Notes under the pieces: generated by a model
The model's database searches: none
The model's input: only the letters and a program-made list of their open reading frames with translations
Told to the model about the DNA's origin: nothing
Part shown: positions 36,190 through 49,892 of the stretch, one piece after another
How positions within the stretch are numbered: the first letter of the stretch is position 1
Layout of the letters: each line of letters begins with the position of its first letter
Translations under genes and position numbers: made by a program
Source of the DNA: Bordetella petrii
GTDB lineage: Bacteria; Pseudomonadota; Gammaproteobacteria; Burkholderiales; Burkholderiaceae_B
Direction: 5' to 3'
Assembly (NCBI RefSeq): GCF_017356245.1
Contig: NZ_JAFMZZ010000004.1
Span: 875,163 to 939,162 of the forward strand
DNA: 64,000 bases

Positions 36190-36812
36190 AAGCGGTACCC
36201 CACGCCCAGCGTGGCCACCCACGGGTCGATGCGCGCCGTGCCGATGCGCCGGCCGTCCAGCTTCACTTTCGACGAGATGTCGATATAGCGCAGGTCGGCG
36301 TTCAGGAACCAGCGGTCGTCGAGCTTGATGTCCACGCCCAGTTGCCCGGCCAGGCCCCACGAATCGCCCAGCTTCAGGTCGGAACCGGCCAGCGCGCCGC
36401 GGGCCTGGGTGTCGAAGAAATGTGTGTAGTTCAGGCCCACGCCCACATAGGGCTGCACTGTGCTGTCGGGCAGGAAATGCCACTGCAGGCTGAGGGTGGG
36501 CGGCAAGTGTTTCGTGGCGCCGATCTTGCCCAGGCCGCCGCTGCCGCGGATATCGTGCTGGAACGGCCAGGCGCCCAGCAGTTCGATGCCGATATGCCGC
36601 GTGGCCATGTAGCCGATGGTGAAGCTGGGACGCACATTGCTGCTGATATCCAGGTCGACAGCGCCATCCAGCACGCTGCCGTTGCCGGATTTCGGGCTGA
36701 CTTGCGTCACGCCCAGCTTGAACAGCCAGTCGCCCGCTTCGTGGGCGGATGCGGGGACAGCGGCCAGTCCGGCCGTGCACAGGGTGGTAGCCAGGAGGGT
36801 ACGTAATGACAT
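36186..36812 (-). CDS. ompW: OmpW family outer-membrane protein
   Basis: A 208-residue protein: signal peptide (LLATTLCTAGLAAVPASAHE) and an eight-strand barrel pattern with the OmpW landmarks LFKLGVTQVSPKSGNG, ATRHIGIELLGAWPFQHDI, LPPTLSLQWHFLPDS, VQPYVGVGLNYTHFFD and the C-terminal phenylalanine of VATLGVGYRF that is recognised by BAM. OmpW forms narrow hydrophobic channels and responds to stress. It is convergent with lysR and downstream of a palindromic repeat. Confidence 0.93.
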   Translation of the reverse strand: MSLRTLLATTLCTAGLAAVPASAHEAGDWLFKLGVTQVSPKSGNGSVLDGAVDLDISSNVRPSFTIGYMATRHIGIELLGAWPFQHDIRGSGGLGKIGATKHLPPTLSLQWHFLPDSTVQPYVGVGLNYTHFFDTQARGALAGSDLKLGDSWGLAGQLGVDIKLDDRWFLNADLRYIDISSKVKLDGRRIGTARIDPWVATLGVGYRF

Positions 36813-36842
36813 GAAGCTCTCCGTAAGAAGCCGATGTTTCTC

Positions 36843-36962
36843 GGCAATAGAGAGGGTGTCAGGCCGCCGCGAAGGCCGGCTTGATCCATGTCAGTAATAG
36901 GGTTATTAATTGGGGCCGCAATAGAAAAGGTGTCTGGCCCCCGTCGGGAGGCCAGACACCTT
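36843..36962. repeat. REP-like palindrome with a decayed half copy
   Basis: A complete palindrome lies at 36927-36962: perfect 13-bp arms (AAGGTGTCTGGCC and its complement) around a ten-base loop CCCGTCGGGA. About 70 bp to the left, 36846-36869 repeats the same lead-in, GCAATAGA(G/A)A(G/A)GGTGTC(A/T)GGCC, but lacks the second arm. The palindrome follows gltD by 31 bp and could also act as its terminator, though no T-run follows. The stem core GGTGTC(A/T)GGC is shared with the copies at 43491-43579 and 58419-58457. Confidence 0.75.
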
Positions 36963-36992
36963 GCTGTTGAGGCTTGCGGGCGGGCTGGGGCT

Positions 36993-38459
36993 TTAGCGCG
37001 GCAGTTCGCTGGAACCCATCAGGTATTCGTCGACCGCGCGGGCGCACTGCCGGCCTTCGCGAATGGCCCACACCACCAGCGACTGGCCGCGGCGCATGTC
37101 GCCGGCCGCGAAGACCTTGTCGACGCTGGTACGGTAGTCGTCGGTGTTGGCGCGCACGTTGCCGCGCGCGTCGCGGTCCACGCCAAAGGCGTCCAGCACG
37201 TTCTGCACGGGCGACACGAAGCCCATGGCCAGCAGCACCAGGTCGGCCTGGATTTCGAATTCCGAGCCTTCGGCCTCGCGCATTTTCATCTGGCCGGTGG
37301 CTTCGTCCTTGAACCATTCGACGCGTGAGCCCACCAGCTTTTCGACCTTGCCGTCGCTGCCCTTGAGCAGCTTGGTGGTCACCGCCCAATCGCGCTCGCA
37401 GCCCTCTTCGTGCGACGACGAGGTGCGCAGCTTCAGGGGCCAGTACGGCCAGACCAGCGGTTTGTTTTCGGATTCGGGCGGCTGCGGCATCAGTTCGAAC
37501 TGAGTGACCGAGGCCGCGCCCTGGCGGTTGCTGGTGCCTACGCAGTCCGAGCCGGTATCGCCGCCGCCGATCACCACCACATGCTTGCCCTTGGCCAGCG
37601 TCTGGCCGGTAAGGCGGTCGCCCGCCACGGCCTTGTTCTGCTGGCGCAGGAAATCCATGGCGAAATACACGCCATCGAGTTCGCGGCCGGGCACCGGCAG
37701 GTCGCGCGGGGTTTCCGAGCCGCCGCTCATGACCACGGCGTCGAAATCGGCCAGCAGCGAGTCGGGCGTGCGCACCGTCAGGCCGTCGGCCACCGGGTCG
37801 GCCGGGTTGCCGATATAGGTGGACGGCGCGAACTCCACGCCCTCGGCTTCCATTTGGGCGATGCGGCGGTCGATCTGCGATTTTTCCAGCTTGAAGTCGG
37901 GAATGCCGTAGCGCAGCAGGCCGCCGATGCGGTCGCTCTTGTCGAACACCGTGACCGAATGGCCGGCGCGCGCCAGCTGCTGCGCCGCGGCCAGGCCGGC
38001 CGGGCCGGAGCCCACCACGGCGACTTTCTTGCCCGTCTTGCGCGCCGGCATCTGCGGCACCACCCAGCCTTCGGCCCAGCCCTTGTCGATGATGGCGTGC
38101 TCGATGGACTTGATGCCGACCGCGTCGCTGTTGATGTTGAGGGTACAGGCCGCTTCGCACGGCGCCGGGCAGATGCGGCCGGTGAACTCGGGGAAGTTGT
38201 TGGTGGAATGCAGCACGTCGAGCGCGCGGCGCCACTCTTGCCGGTACACCAGGTCGTTCCAGTCGGGGATGATGTTGTTGACCGGGCAGCCGTTGTTGCA
38301 GAACGGGATGCCGCAGTCCATGCAGCGGGCCGCCTGCTGCTTGGACTGTTCGTCGTTCAGGTGCAGGACGAATTCGCGCCAGTTCTTCAGGCGCTTCTGC
38401 GGCGCTTCAGAGGCTTCCTGCAGCCGCTGAAATTCCATAAAGCCAGTGATTTTTCCCAT
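36993..38459 (-). CDS. gltD: Glutamate synthase small subunit
   Basis: A 488-residue NADPH-dependent subunit. The N-terminal 4Fe-4S cysteine clusters are [17 protein letters not shown] (about 41-57) and [12 protein letters not shown] (about 96-107). FAD binding is in [20 protein letters not shown], the NADPH site in [19 protein letters not shown], and a late FAD motif in [20 protein letters not shown]. It supplies electrons for glutamate formation by GltB. It is 9 bp downstream of gltB. Confidence 0.97.
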   Translation of the reverse strand: MGKITGFMEFQRLQEASEAPQKRLKNWREFVLHLNDEQSKQQAARCMDCGIPFCNNGCPVNNIIPDWNDLVYRQEWRRALDVLHSTNNFPEFTGRICPAPCEAACTLNINSDAVGIKSIEHAIIDKGWAEGWVVPQMPARKTGKKVAVVGSGPAGLAAAQQLARAGHSVTVFDKSDRIGGLLRYGIPDFKLEKSQIDRRIAQMEAEGVEFAPSTYIGNPADPVADGLTVRTPDSLLADFDAVVMSGGSETPRDLPVPGRELDGVYFAMDFLRQQNKAVAGDRLTGQTLAKGKHVVVIGGGDTGSDCVGTSNRQGAASVTQFELMPQPPESENKPLVWPYWPLKLRTSSSHEEGCERDWAVTTKLLKGSDGKVEKLVGSRVEWFKDEATGQMKMREAEGSEFEIQADLVLLAMGFVSPVQNVLDAFGVDRDARGNVRANTDDYRTSVDKVFAAGDMRRGQSLVVWAIREGRQCARAVDEYLMGSSELPR

Positions 38460-38468
38460 GGTTGATCC

Positions 38469-43205
<4,737 letters not shown>

Positions 43206-43302
43206 GGCGCGCTCCGCAGGGATCTGCGTCGGAATGTTGCAGTGCAAGGGCACGACGATACTGCGGCACGGCAGGGGGCGCAATAAGAATAAATAGGGTG
43301 TG

Positions 43303-43349
43303 TCCCTTAATAATAAGTATCAAGTCTCTGATGTAAATATAAAGGGACG
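43303..43349 (-). promoter_or_regulatory. Likely gltB promoter flanked by inverted repeats
   Basis: On the minus strand TTTACA (43337-43332) and TATTAT (43315-43310) are separated by 16 bp in an A/T-rich stretch about 105 bp before the gltB start. Seven-base inverted repeats GTCCCTT (43303-43309) and AAGGGAC (43343-43349) lie just outside the two boxes, a layout that could suit a repressor or activator dimer. Identification is by eye. Confidence 0.5.
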
Positions 43350-43490
43350 TATTATTATTTCATCCAAATCAATGGGTTGAATGGAAGGGTAAAACCATCG
43401 TAGTGAATTCCACTGGGTTTCAACCGTGAAAGCCGATGTTTTGTCCCCATAATTTTGTAGTGAATGCGCGGCATGCGCACAGGCAACTCA

Positions 43491-43579
43491 GGTGTCAGGC
43501 TCCGCCAGGCGCCTGACACCGTACGACTGAGACGACTGCGGCATACAGCGGAGTCAGGCACCTGGCGGAGCCTGACACC
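43491..43579. repeat. BIME-like inverted pair of REP-type palindromes
   Basis: Two 30-bp palindromes of one family lie in opposite orientation. Unit 1 (43491-43520) has perfect 10-bp arms GGTGTCAGGC/GCCTGACACC and loop TCCGCCAGGC. Unit 2 (43550-43579) has arms GGAGTCAGGC/GCCTGACACC (one mismatch) and loop ACCTGGCGGA. They are separated by 29 bp, and the outer 21 bases (43489-43509 and 43561-43581) are exact inverted copies. The pair ends 21 bp from the 3' end of the RAYT-like gene, the classic place for REP elements mobilised by such a protein. The rest of the 394-bp gap between gltB and that gene holds the gltB promoter and nothing else recognised. Confidence 0.85.
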
Positions 43580-43599
43580 TGAATGGTGCGCTGCAAAAA

Positions 43600-44340
43600 T
43601 CAGGTGCTGGGGGTGCCGTTGCCGCCGGGGCCGGTGGCCTCGGCCGGCTTCTTGCGGGGGCGGCCGCGCTGGCCGGGCGCCACGCGGCGGCTGGCGGTAT
43701 GGGCCAGGCTGGCGATGAAGTTGGGGCCGCCCAGCGCCCACTGGCCGGACACAGCCTGGTCGATGCGCTGGCTTTGTTCGCGCGACAGGCCCTCTTGCAG
43801 GCGGCGCCGGTAATTGGCCTGCCGGTCGAACGGCGTATTGCCGCAGGCCCAGTAATCGGCGTGGTCGGACTGCCAGGGCGAAGGCGGCGTGGCGGCGGCG
43901 GTATTGCCGGTATGGCTGCCGGCCGACGACCAGGGCCAGGAATCGGGATCGTGGGCGCTGCCGCTGCGCACCGGATAGGTTTCCAGCCAGACCAGCGCGG
44001 GCAGCACCCATACGCCGGGTTCCAGCAGGGCCGAGCGGTAGCGCCCGGCGAACACGCGGCCCCCGCGCAGGCGGGCCGCCAGGTTGCGGCCCAGCGTCTG
44101 CATCAGGCGCGGCAGGCCTTCTTCGTCGGCGGGCGTGGCCAGCAGCAGGATGCGGTCGTTGGCCAGCACCCAGCCGTGCACCGCGACGCGATGCCGTTGG
44201 GCGGAATCGCCCAGCCAGGCCGCCAGCTGGTTCAGGACGTCTTGCGGCGCCGGCTGCGACGGGGCGGCCAGCGGCTGGACGAAGTTGGCCTGCACCAGCT
44301 GGGGCAGCCCGGGGGCGTACAAACGGGGCAGACGGGCCAT
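43600..44340 (-). CDS. RAYT-like (Y1 transposase-fold) protein lacking catalytic residues
   Basis: A 246-residue protein with the layout of REP-associated tyrosine transposases: ARLPRLYAPGLPQLVQ start, AVHGWVLANDRILLLATPAD (about 54-72), RLMQTLGRNLAARLRGGRVFAGRYRS (about 78-103), LETYPVRSGSAHDP then WPWSSAGSHTG, YWACGNTPFDRQANYRRRL, and a basic RGRPRKK tail. Relatives read M(P/G)NHxHLLxTP where this has ANDRILLLATP, so both histidines of the HUH pair are replaced (Arg63, Leu65). The family catalytic Tyr in RYIELNPVRAG is replaced by Trp (VWLETYPVRSG, Trp118). It should not cut DNA by the known mechanism but may still bind REP hairpins. The reading frame is otherwise intact. Confidence 0.8.
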   Translation of the reverse strand: MARLPRLYAPGLPQLVQANFVQPLAAPSQPAPQDVLNQLAAWLGDSAQRHRVAVHGWVLANDRILLLATPADEEGLPRLMQTLGRNLAARLRGGRVFAGRYRSALLEPGVWVLPALVWLETYPVRSGSAHDPDSWPWSSAGSHTGNTAAATPPSPWQSDHADYWACGNTPFDRQANYRRRLQEGLSREQSQRIDQAVSGQWALGGPNFIASLAHTASRRVAPGQRGRPRKKPAEATGPGGNGTPST

Positions 44341-44534
44341 AGGGTTTGGGGGCGTGCGCGGCCGAAAGAACGTTAGGGTCGATCAACTATATATAAATAG
44401 TGCCATAACCGTCGAGGGGTCAAGCACCGCCAGCAAACATTTGCACCCAACCCCCGCAAGCCGGTGCGCCTGTGCAGGTTAACATCGGGCGTTGAAACGC
44501 AGCAGTTGCGGAAATACCTGGACAGGAGCCTCGC

Positions 44535-45641
<1,107 letters not shown>

Positions 45642-45673
45642 GCGCGCCGCAGCCCATGAGCAAGGAAGCAAGC

Positions 45674-46519
45674 ATGGCAGACCTGGAACTGATTTCGCAG
45701 CACCGCTGTTTCGGCGGCTGGCAACGCTACTATCGCCATGCCTCGGCGCAGATCGGCCTGCCCATGCGGTTCTCGGTGTATGTGCCGCCGCAGGCCGGGC
45801 AGGGCCGCGTGCCGGTCCTGTTCTACCTGGCCGGCCTGACCAGCACCGAAGAAACCTTCATGATCAAGGGCGGGGCGCAGCGGCTGGCCGCCGAACTCGG
45901 CCTGATGCTGGTGGCGCCCGACACCAGCCCGCGCGGCGCGGGCATCGCCGGCGAAGACCAGGACTGGGATTTCGGCACCGGCGCGGGCTTCTACCTGGAC
46001 GCCACCGCCGAGCCGTGGCGCGCCCATTACCGCATGGAAAGCTATGTGGCCGACGAACTGTACGGCATCGCCACCAGCCAGCTGCCCGGCGACGCGCAGC
46101 GCACCGGCATCTTCGGCCATTCGATGGGCGGGCACGGCGCGCTGGTGCTGGCGCTGCGCCATCCGCGGAAATTCCGCTCGGTGTCGGCTTTTGCGCCCAT
46201 TGCGGCGCCCATGCGCTGCCCGTGGGGGCAGAAGGCCTTCAACGGCTACCTGGGGGCCGATACCGAAGCCTGGAAGGCCCATGACGCCAGCGAGCTCATG
46301 GCCCGCGCGCGGCAGCCGTTTCCGCGCGGCATCCTGGTCGACCAGGGCCTGGCCGACGGCTTTCTGGCCGAGCAGCTGTACCCCGAAGCCTTCGAACAGG
46401 CCTGCCGGCAGGCCGGCCAGCCCCTGACGCTGCGCCGCCACGCCGACTACGACCACGGCTACTACTTCATCGCCACGTTCATGCACGACCATCTTCGTTT
46501 CCACGCCGATCAACTTTAG
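45674..46519 (+). CDS. fghA: S-formylglutathione hydrolase
   Basis: A 281-residue serine hydrolase of the esterase D family. The nucleophile lies in GHSMGGHGALVLALRHP (about 147-163), with an oxyanion region YLAGLTSTEETFMIKGGAQR (about 53-72), and catalytic Asp and His in DQGLADGF and DYDHGYYFIATF. It releases formate and glutathione, completing glutathione-dependent formaldehyde detoxification started by AdhC. The ATG at 45674 has an AAGGAAG site just upstream; a second start six codons earlier is possible. Confidence 0.96.
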   Translation: MADLELISQHRCFGGWQRYYRHASAQIGLPMRFSVYVPPQAGQGRVPVLFYLAGLTSTEETFMIKGGAQRLAAELGLMLVAPDTSPRGAGIAGEDQDWDFGTGAGFYLDATAEPWRAHYRMESYVADELYGIATSQLPGDAQRTGIFGHSMGGHGALVLALRHPRKFRSVSAFAPIAAPMRCPWGQKAFNGYLGADTEAWKAHDASELMARARQPFPRGILVDQGLADGFLAEQLYPEAFEQACRQAGQPLTLRRHADYDHGYYFIATFMHDHLRFHADQL

Positions 46520-46566
46520 GGGCGCCGCGGCACCCGGCCGGCGCCCGCATCCATGAGGATCGCCCA

Positions 46567-47259
46567 GTGATCAACGGTTTCGCCCCCTTTGTCTGGATGG
46601 CCCTGGCGGCCCTGGTGGTGCTGCTGCCCGGCCTGGCGCTGTTGTTCGGCCGGGGCGGGCCGCGCGATGCCGCCGGGCGGCGGGTGTTCCGGCTGCGGCC
46701 TGTGCGGCGCCTGTGCGGCGCCCTGCTGATCGCCCTGGCGGGCGTGTCGGCCATGCTGGCGCTGACCCTGGTGCAGTTCCTGCGCCTGACCATCGACGCG
46801 CCGGTGGCCAGCGTGCAGATCCACGAGCAGGCGCCGGGCCGGTTCCTGCTGACGGCCCAGGCGCCCCCCGGGGCGGCGCCGCGCATGTATCCCTTGGCGG
46901 GCGACCAGTGGCAAATCGATGCCAAAGTGGTGCGCTGGCGCCTGCCCGCGCTGCTGGCCGGGGTGCCGCCGCTGTACGCGTTCGAGCGGGTATCGGGCCG
47001 CTACAGCGACGTGGCGCGCGAACAAAGCGAACCGCGCAGCGTGCATGCGCTGAGCGACTGGCCGGTGCCCGACCTGGCCGTCCTGAAACGGGTGTTTCCC
47101 AACTGGCTGCCCTTTGTCGACGTGCAGTACGGCAGCGCGGCCTACATGCCCATGCTGGACGGCGCGCGCTATACCGTGTTCATGGACGCGCGCGGCGCGG
47201 TCGTCATCCGCCCCGACGGACAGGCCACCGAAGAGGCGCTGCGCCGCGCCGGCTGGTAG
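46567..47259 (+). CDS. Conserved membrane protein of unknown function
   Basis: A 230-residue protein starting at GTG (GAGGAT upstream). Two membrane helices occupy the N-terminal part (about 7-28 FVWMALAALVVLLPGLALLF; about 50-72 LCGALLIALAGVSAMLALTLV). The remaining 150 residues form a likely periplasmic beta-rich domain (SVQIHEQAPGRFLLTAQAPP, DQWQIDAKVVRWRLPALLAG, FERVSGRYSDVAREQSEPRS, PFVDVQYGSAAYMPMLDGARY). The same pattern is conserved in other proteobacteria, but I cannot give a function. It is 47 bp downstream of fghA and convergent with the DUF1488 gene. Confidence 0.7.
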   Translation: MINGFAPFVWMALAALVVLLPGLALLFGRGGPRDAAGRRVFRLRPVRRLCGALLIALAGVSAMLALTLVQFLRLTIDAPVASVQIHEQAPGRFLLTAQAPPGAAPRMYPLAGDQWQIDAKVVRWRLPALLAGVPPLYAFERVSGRYSDVAREQSEPRSVHALSDWPVPDLAVLKRVFPNWLPFVDVQYGSAAYMPMLDGARYTVFMDARGAVVIRPDGQATEEALRRAGW

Positions 47260-47270
47260 CGGGGGCGGCC

Positions 47271-47537
47271 TCAGCCATCGTCGAAATCCCCGGCGCCCAG
47301 CTTGATGGGGCCGTCCGAGGGCACCCATTGCGTCTTTTTTGCAAGTGCCTGGATTTTTTCCTCGGCATGCTCGAAGGCGCGCAGCAGTTCGCTGCCGGTG
47401 CCGTCGGCAGCGCCGAAATAGCGGCGCAGCGCATCTCCGGAGATCTCGAACGGCCGGGTGACGCCGCCGGTCTCCAGTTCGAAGACTACGTCATCGCCCT
47501 GGGCCCGGGCGCGGGTGGCTTTGGCGAATGCACTCAT
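47271..47537 (-). CDS. DUF1488 family protein
   Basis: An 88-residue protein starting MSAFAKATRARAQGDDVVFE, with VTRPFEISGDALRRYFGAAD and a helical second half (ELLRAFEHAEEKIQALAKKT). The pattern fits DUF1488, small soluble proteins of unknown role. The ATG at 47537 is preferred over an upstream in-frame codon because the family starts here. It is convergent with the membrane protein and divergent from rpoH, so it faces the CIRCE-bearing gap. Confidence 0.75.
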   Translation of the reverse strand: MSAFAKATRARAQGDDVVFELETGGVTRPFEISGDALRRYFGAADGTGSELLRAFEHAEEKIQALAKKTQWVPSDGPIKLGAGDFDDG

Positions 47538-47675
47538 GCAGGCTCCTTGGATGGCAGGGCGCAAGGCCCGGAAGCCGCCGCGCGGCAAGCCGCGTGCCAG
47601 GCACGGCGGCGCCCCGGCCGCCGCGGTGAACTAATGGGGACGCACTAAGGCCCGGCCCCGGGGAACTCTGATGCG

Positions 47676-47716
47676 TTGCAGCAGTCGAATTAGCACTCGT
47701 ATATAGAGAGTGCTAA
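47676..47716 (+). promoter_or_regulatory. rpoH promoter overlapped by a perfect CIRCE element
   Basis: TTAGCACTC (47690-47698), a nine-base spacer (47699-47707) and GAGTGCTAA (47708-47716) match the CIRCE consensus exactly. A sigma70-like promoter TTGCAG (47676-47681) - N18 - TATATA (47700-47705) places its -10 box inside the CIRCE spacer. HrcA binding would therefore block RNA polymerase, so rpoH transcription should be HrcA-repressed and released on heat shock. The site is 46 bp from the rpoH start. Confidence 0.9.
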
Positions 47717-47761
47717 CATCAATCCAATACCGTCATTCCCCCTTTCCTGGAGACCGTCGCC

Positions 47762-48649
<888 letters not shown>

Positions 48650-48781
48650 TCGTGCCCGGCGGCGCGGTAACATCCTGATTCAAATTCGCGCCGCCCAATT
48701 CCACAGGCCTGGAAACTTAATCTTCGCCCGGGCGCCTAACACTTGTAGACCGCATTACCGGTACCCGGTACGCAGTCTTGT

Positions 48782-48868
48782 CATCCGTTTCGGCTTCTCC
48801 TCTTTCCCCTCCCCTATGAAACGGATGCTTGCGGGGCACCTTGCATATCGGTGCCCCATTTTTTTTGC
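48782..48868 (+). terminator. rpoH terminator with upstream hairpin (possible sRNA 3' region)
   Basis: The terminator stem is GGGGCACC (48833-48840) with GGTGCCCC (48850-48857), loop TTGCATATC, followed by a run of eight T. Before it, perfect 10-bp arms at 48782-48791 (CATCCGTTTC) and 48818-48827 flank a pyrimidine-rich 26-base loop. The terminator is clear; the double-hairpin layout could instead be the 3' half of a small RNA. No protein gene is evident in the 272-bp gap between rpoH and cpdA. Confidence 0.8.
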
Positions 48869-48921
48869 CCGTCGTTTTTGCGGCGCCGGCGGCTTCCGGC
48901 CCGCGCGCCGCGGCCCGGCCC

Positions 48922-49743
48922 TCAGGCCGCCTGCGCTTCGCGCCACGTGACCGCATCGACGCGGCGCACGCCGGTCGCCAGCGAACCATCGCGATACAGC
49001 TTCAGCCAGCGGTAGCCCGGGGCGGCCTCGTCCAGCACGTGCCGGCCGTCGCGGATGGCGAACTGGAAACAGGTCGACGGCGTGGCCAGCATGCGCAGAT
49101 GGTGGCGGCGGCGGTCGAACGCCTGGTGTACATGGCCCCACAACAGCACCCGCGTGCGCGGCAGGCAGGCCAGCTGCTGGAACAGAGCCTGGGCATTGTC
49201 GACCATCATGTCGTCATGCCACTTGCTGTCCATCTGCACCGGGTTGTGATGCAGCGCGACCAGAATGTGGCGGTCGCCCGCCAGGGCGGCCGCGCGTTCC
49301 AGCAACTCGAACTGCGCATCGTCAATGTGGCCGCCGTTCGAGCCCGGCACGCTGGAATCCAGCAGGATGATGCGCCAGGCGCCGATGTCGGTGACCGGCT
49401 GCGTCCACAGCCCCAGGGCGTGGCGCAGCGCGTGCGGGTCGTCGTGGTTGCCGGGCAGGCAGCGCACCGGCCAGTCGGTCTGTTCCAGCAAATGGCGCAG
49501 CCGCTGGTAAGAAGCCGGCGAGCCGTCCTGCGACAGGTCGCCCGTGGCCAGCAGCAGGTCGGGCCGGTGGCCATTGGCGCGCACCTGGTCCAGAACGGCG
49601 CGCAGGCTGGCGTCGGTGTTCACGTGGCACATCACGCTTTCCGGCTCGGCCAGCAGGTGCGTGTCGGTGAGCTGAACCACCAGGATCGGTGCGTCGGCGC
49701 GGCCGGCGCTGGAATTCGAGGCCGGCAAAGGGCTCTCCCGCAT
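48922..49743 (-). CDS. CpdA-like cyclic nucleotide/metallophosphodiesterase
   Basis: A 273-residue calcineurin-like phosphoesterase. Metal ligands are in VQLTDTHLLA (about 24-33), ATGDLSQDGSP (about 65-75), LPGNHDDP (about 95-102), ALHHNPVQMDS and WGHVHQAFDRR (about 200-210). The layout fits class III 3',5'-cAMP phosphodiesterase CpdA, although related phosphoesterases cannot be excluded. It is divergent from the antiporter gene that has a cyclic-nucleotide-binding-like C-terminus, 149 bp apart. Confidence 0.85.
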   Translation of the reverse strand: MRESPLPASNSSAGRADAPILVVQLTDTHLLAEPESVMCHVNTDASLRAVLDQVRANGHRPDLLLATGDLSQDGSPASYQRLRHLLEQTDWPVRCLPGNHDDPHALRHALGLWTQPVTDIGAWRIILLDSSVPGSNGGHIDDAQFELLERAAALAGDRHILVALHHNPVQMDSKWHDDMMVDNAQALFQQLACLPRTRVLLWGHVHQAFDRRRHHLRMLATPSTCFQFAIRDGRHVLDEAAPGYRWLKLYRDGSLATGVRRVDAVTWREAQAA

Positions 49744-49892
49744 AGCTGAAACGTCAGTACCTTACCCAAAAAAGCGCCGGGGCCGGGCATCGCGCGGCCG
49801 GGGACGCGTAACGAAACGTGGATGTCTCGGCCTGTCGGCAAAAACGCTATTCTTGGCGTTCCGTACTCGCGTGCTTCATCTGATCGCACTTC

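Noticed and set aside
43284..43349. The A/T-rich stretch upstream of gltB as an insertion-sequence end
   Set aside because: No transposase, no target duplication, and a promoter explains the composition.
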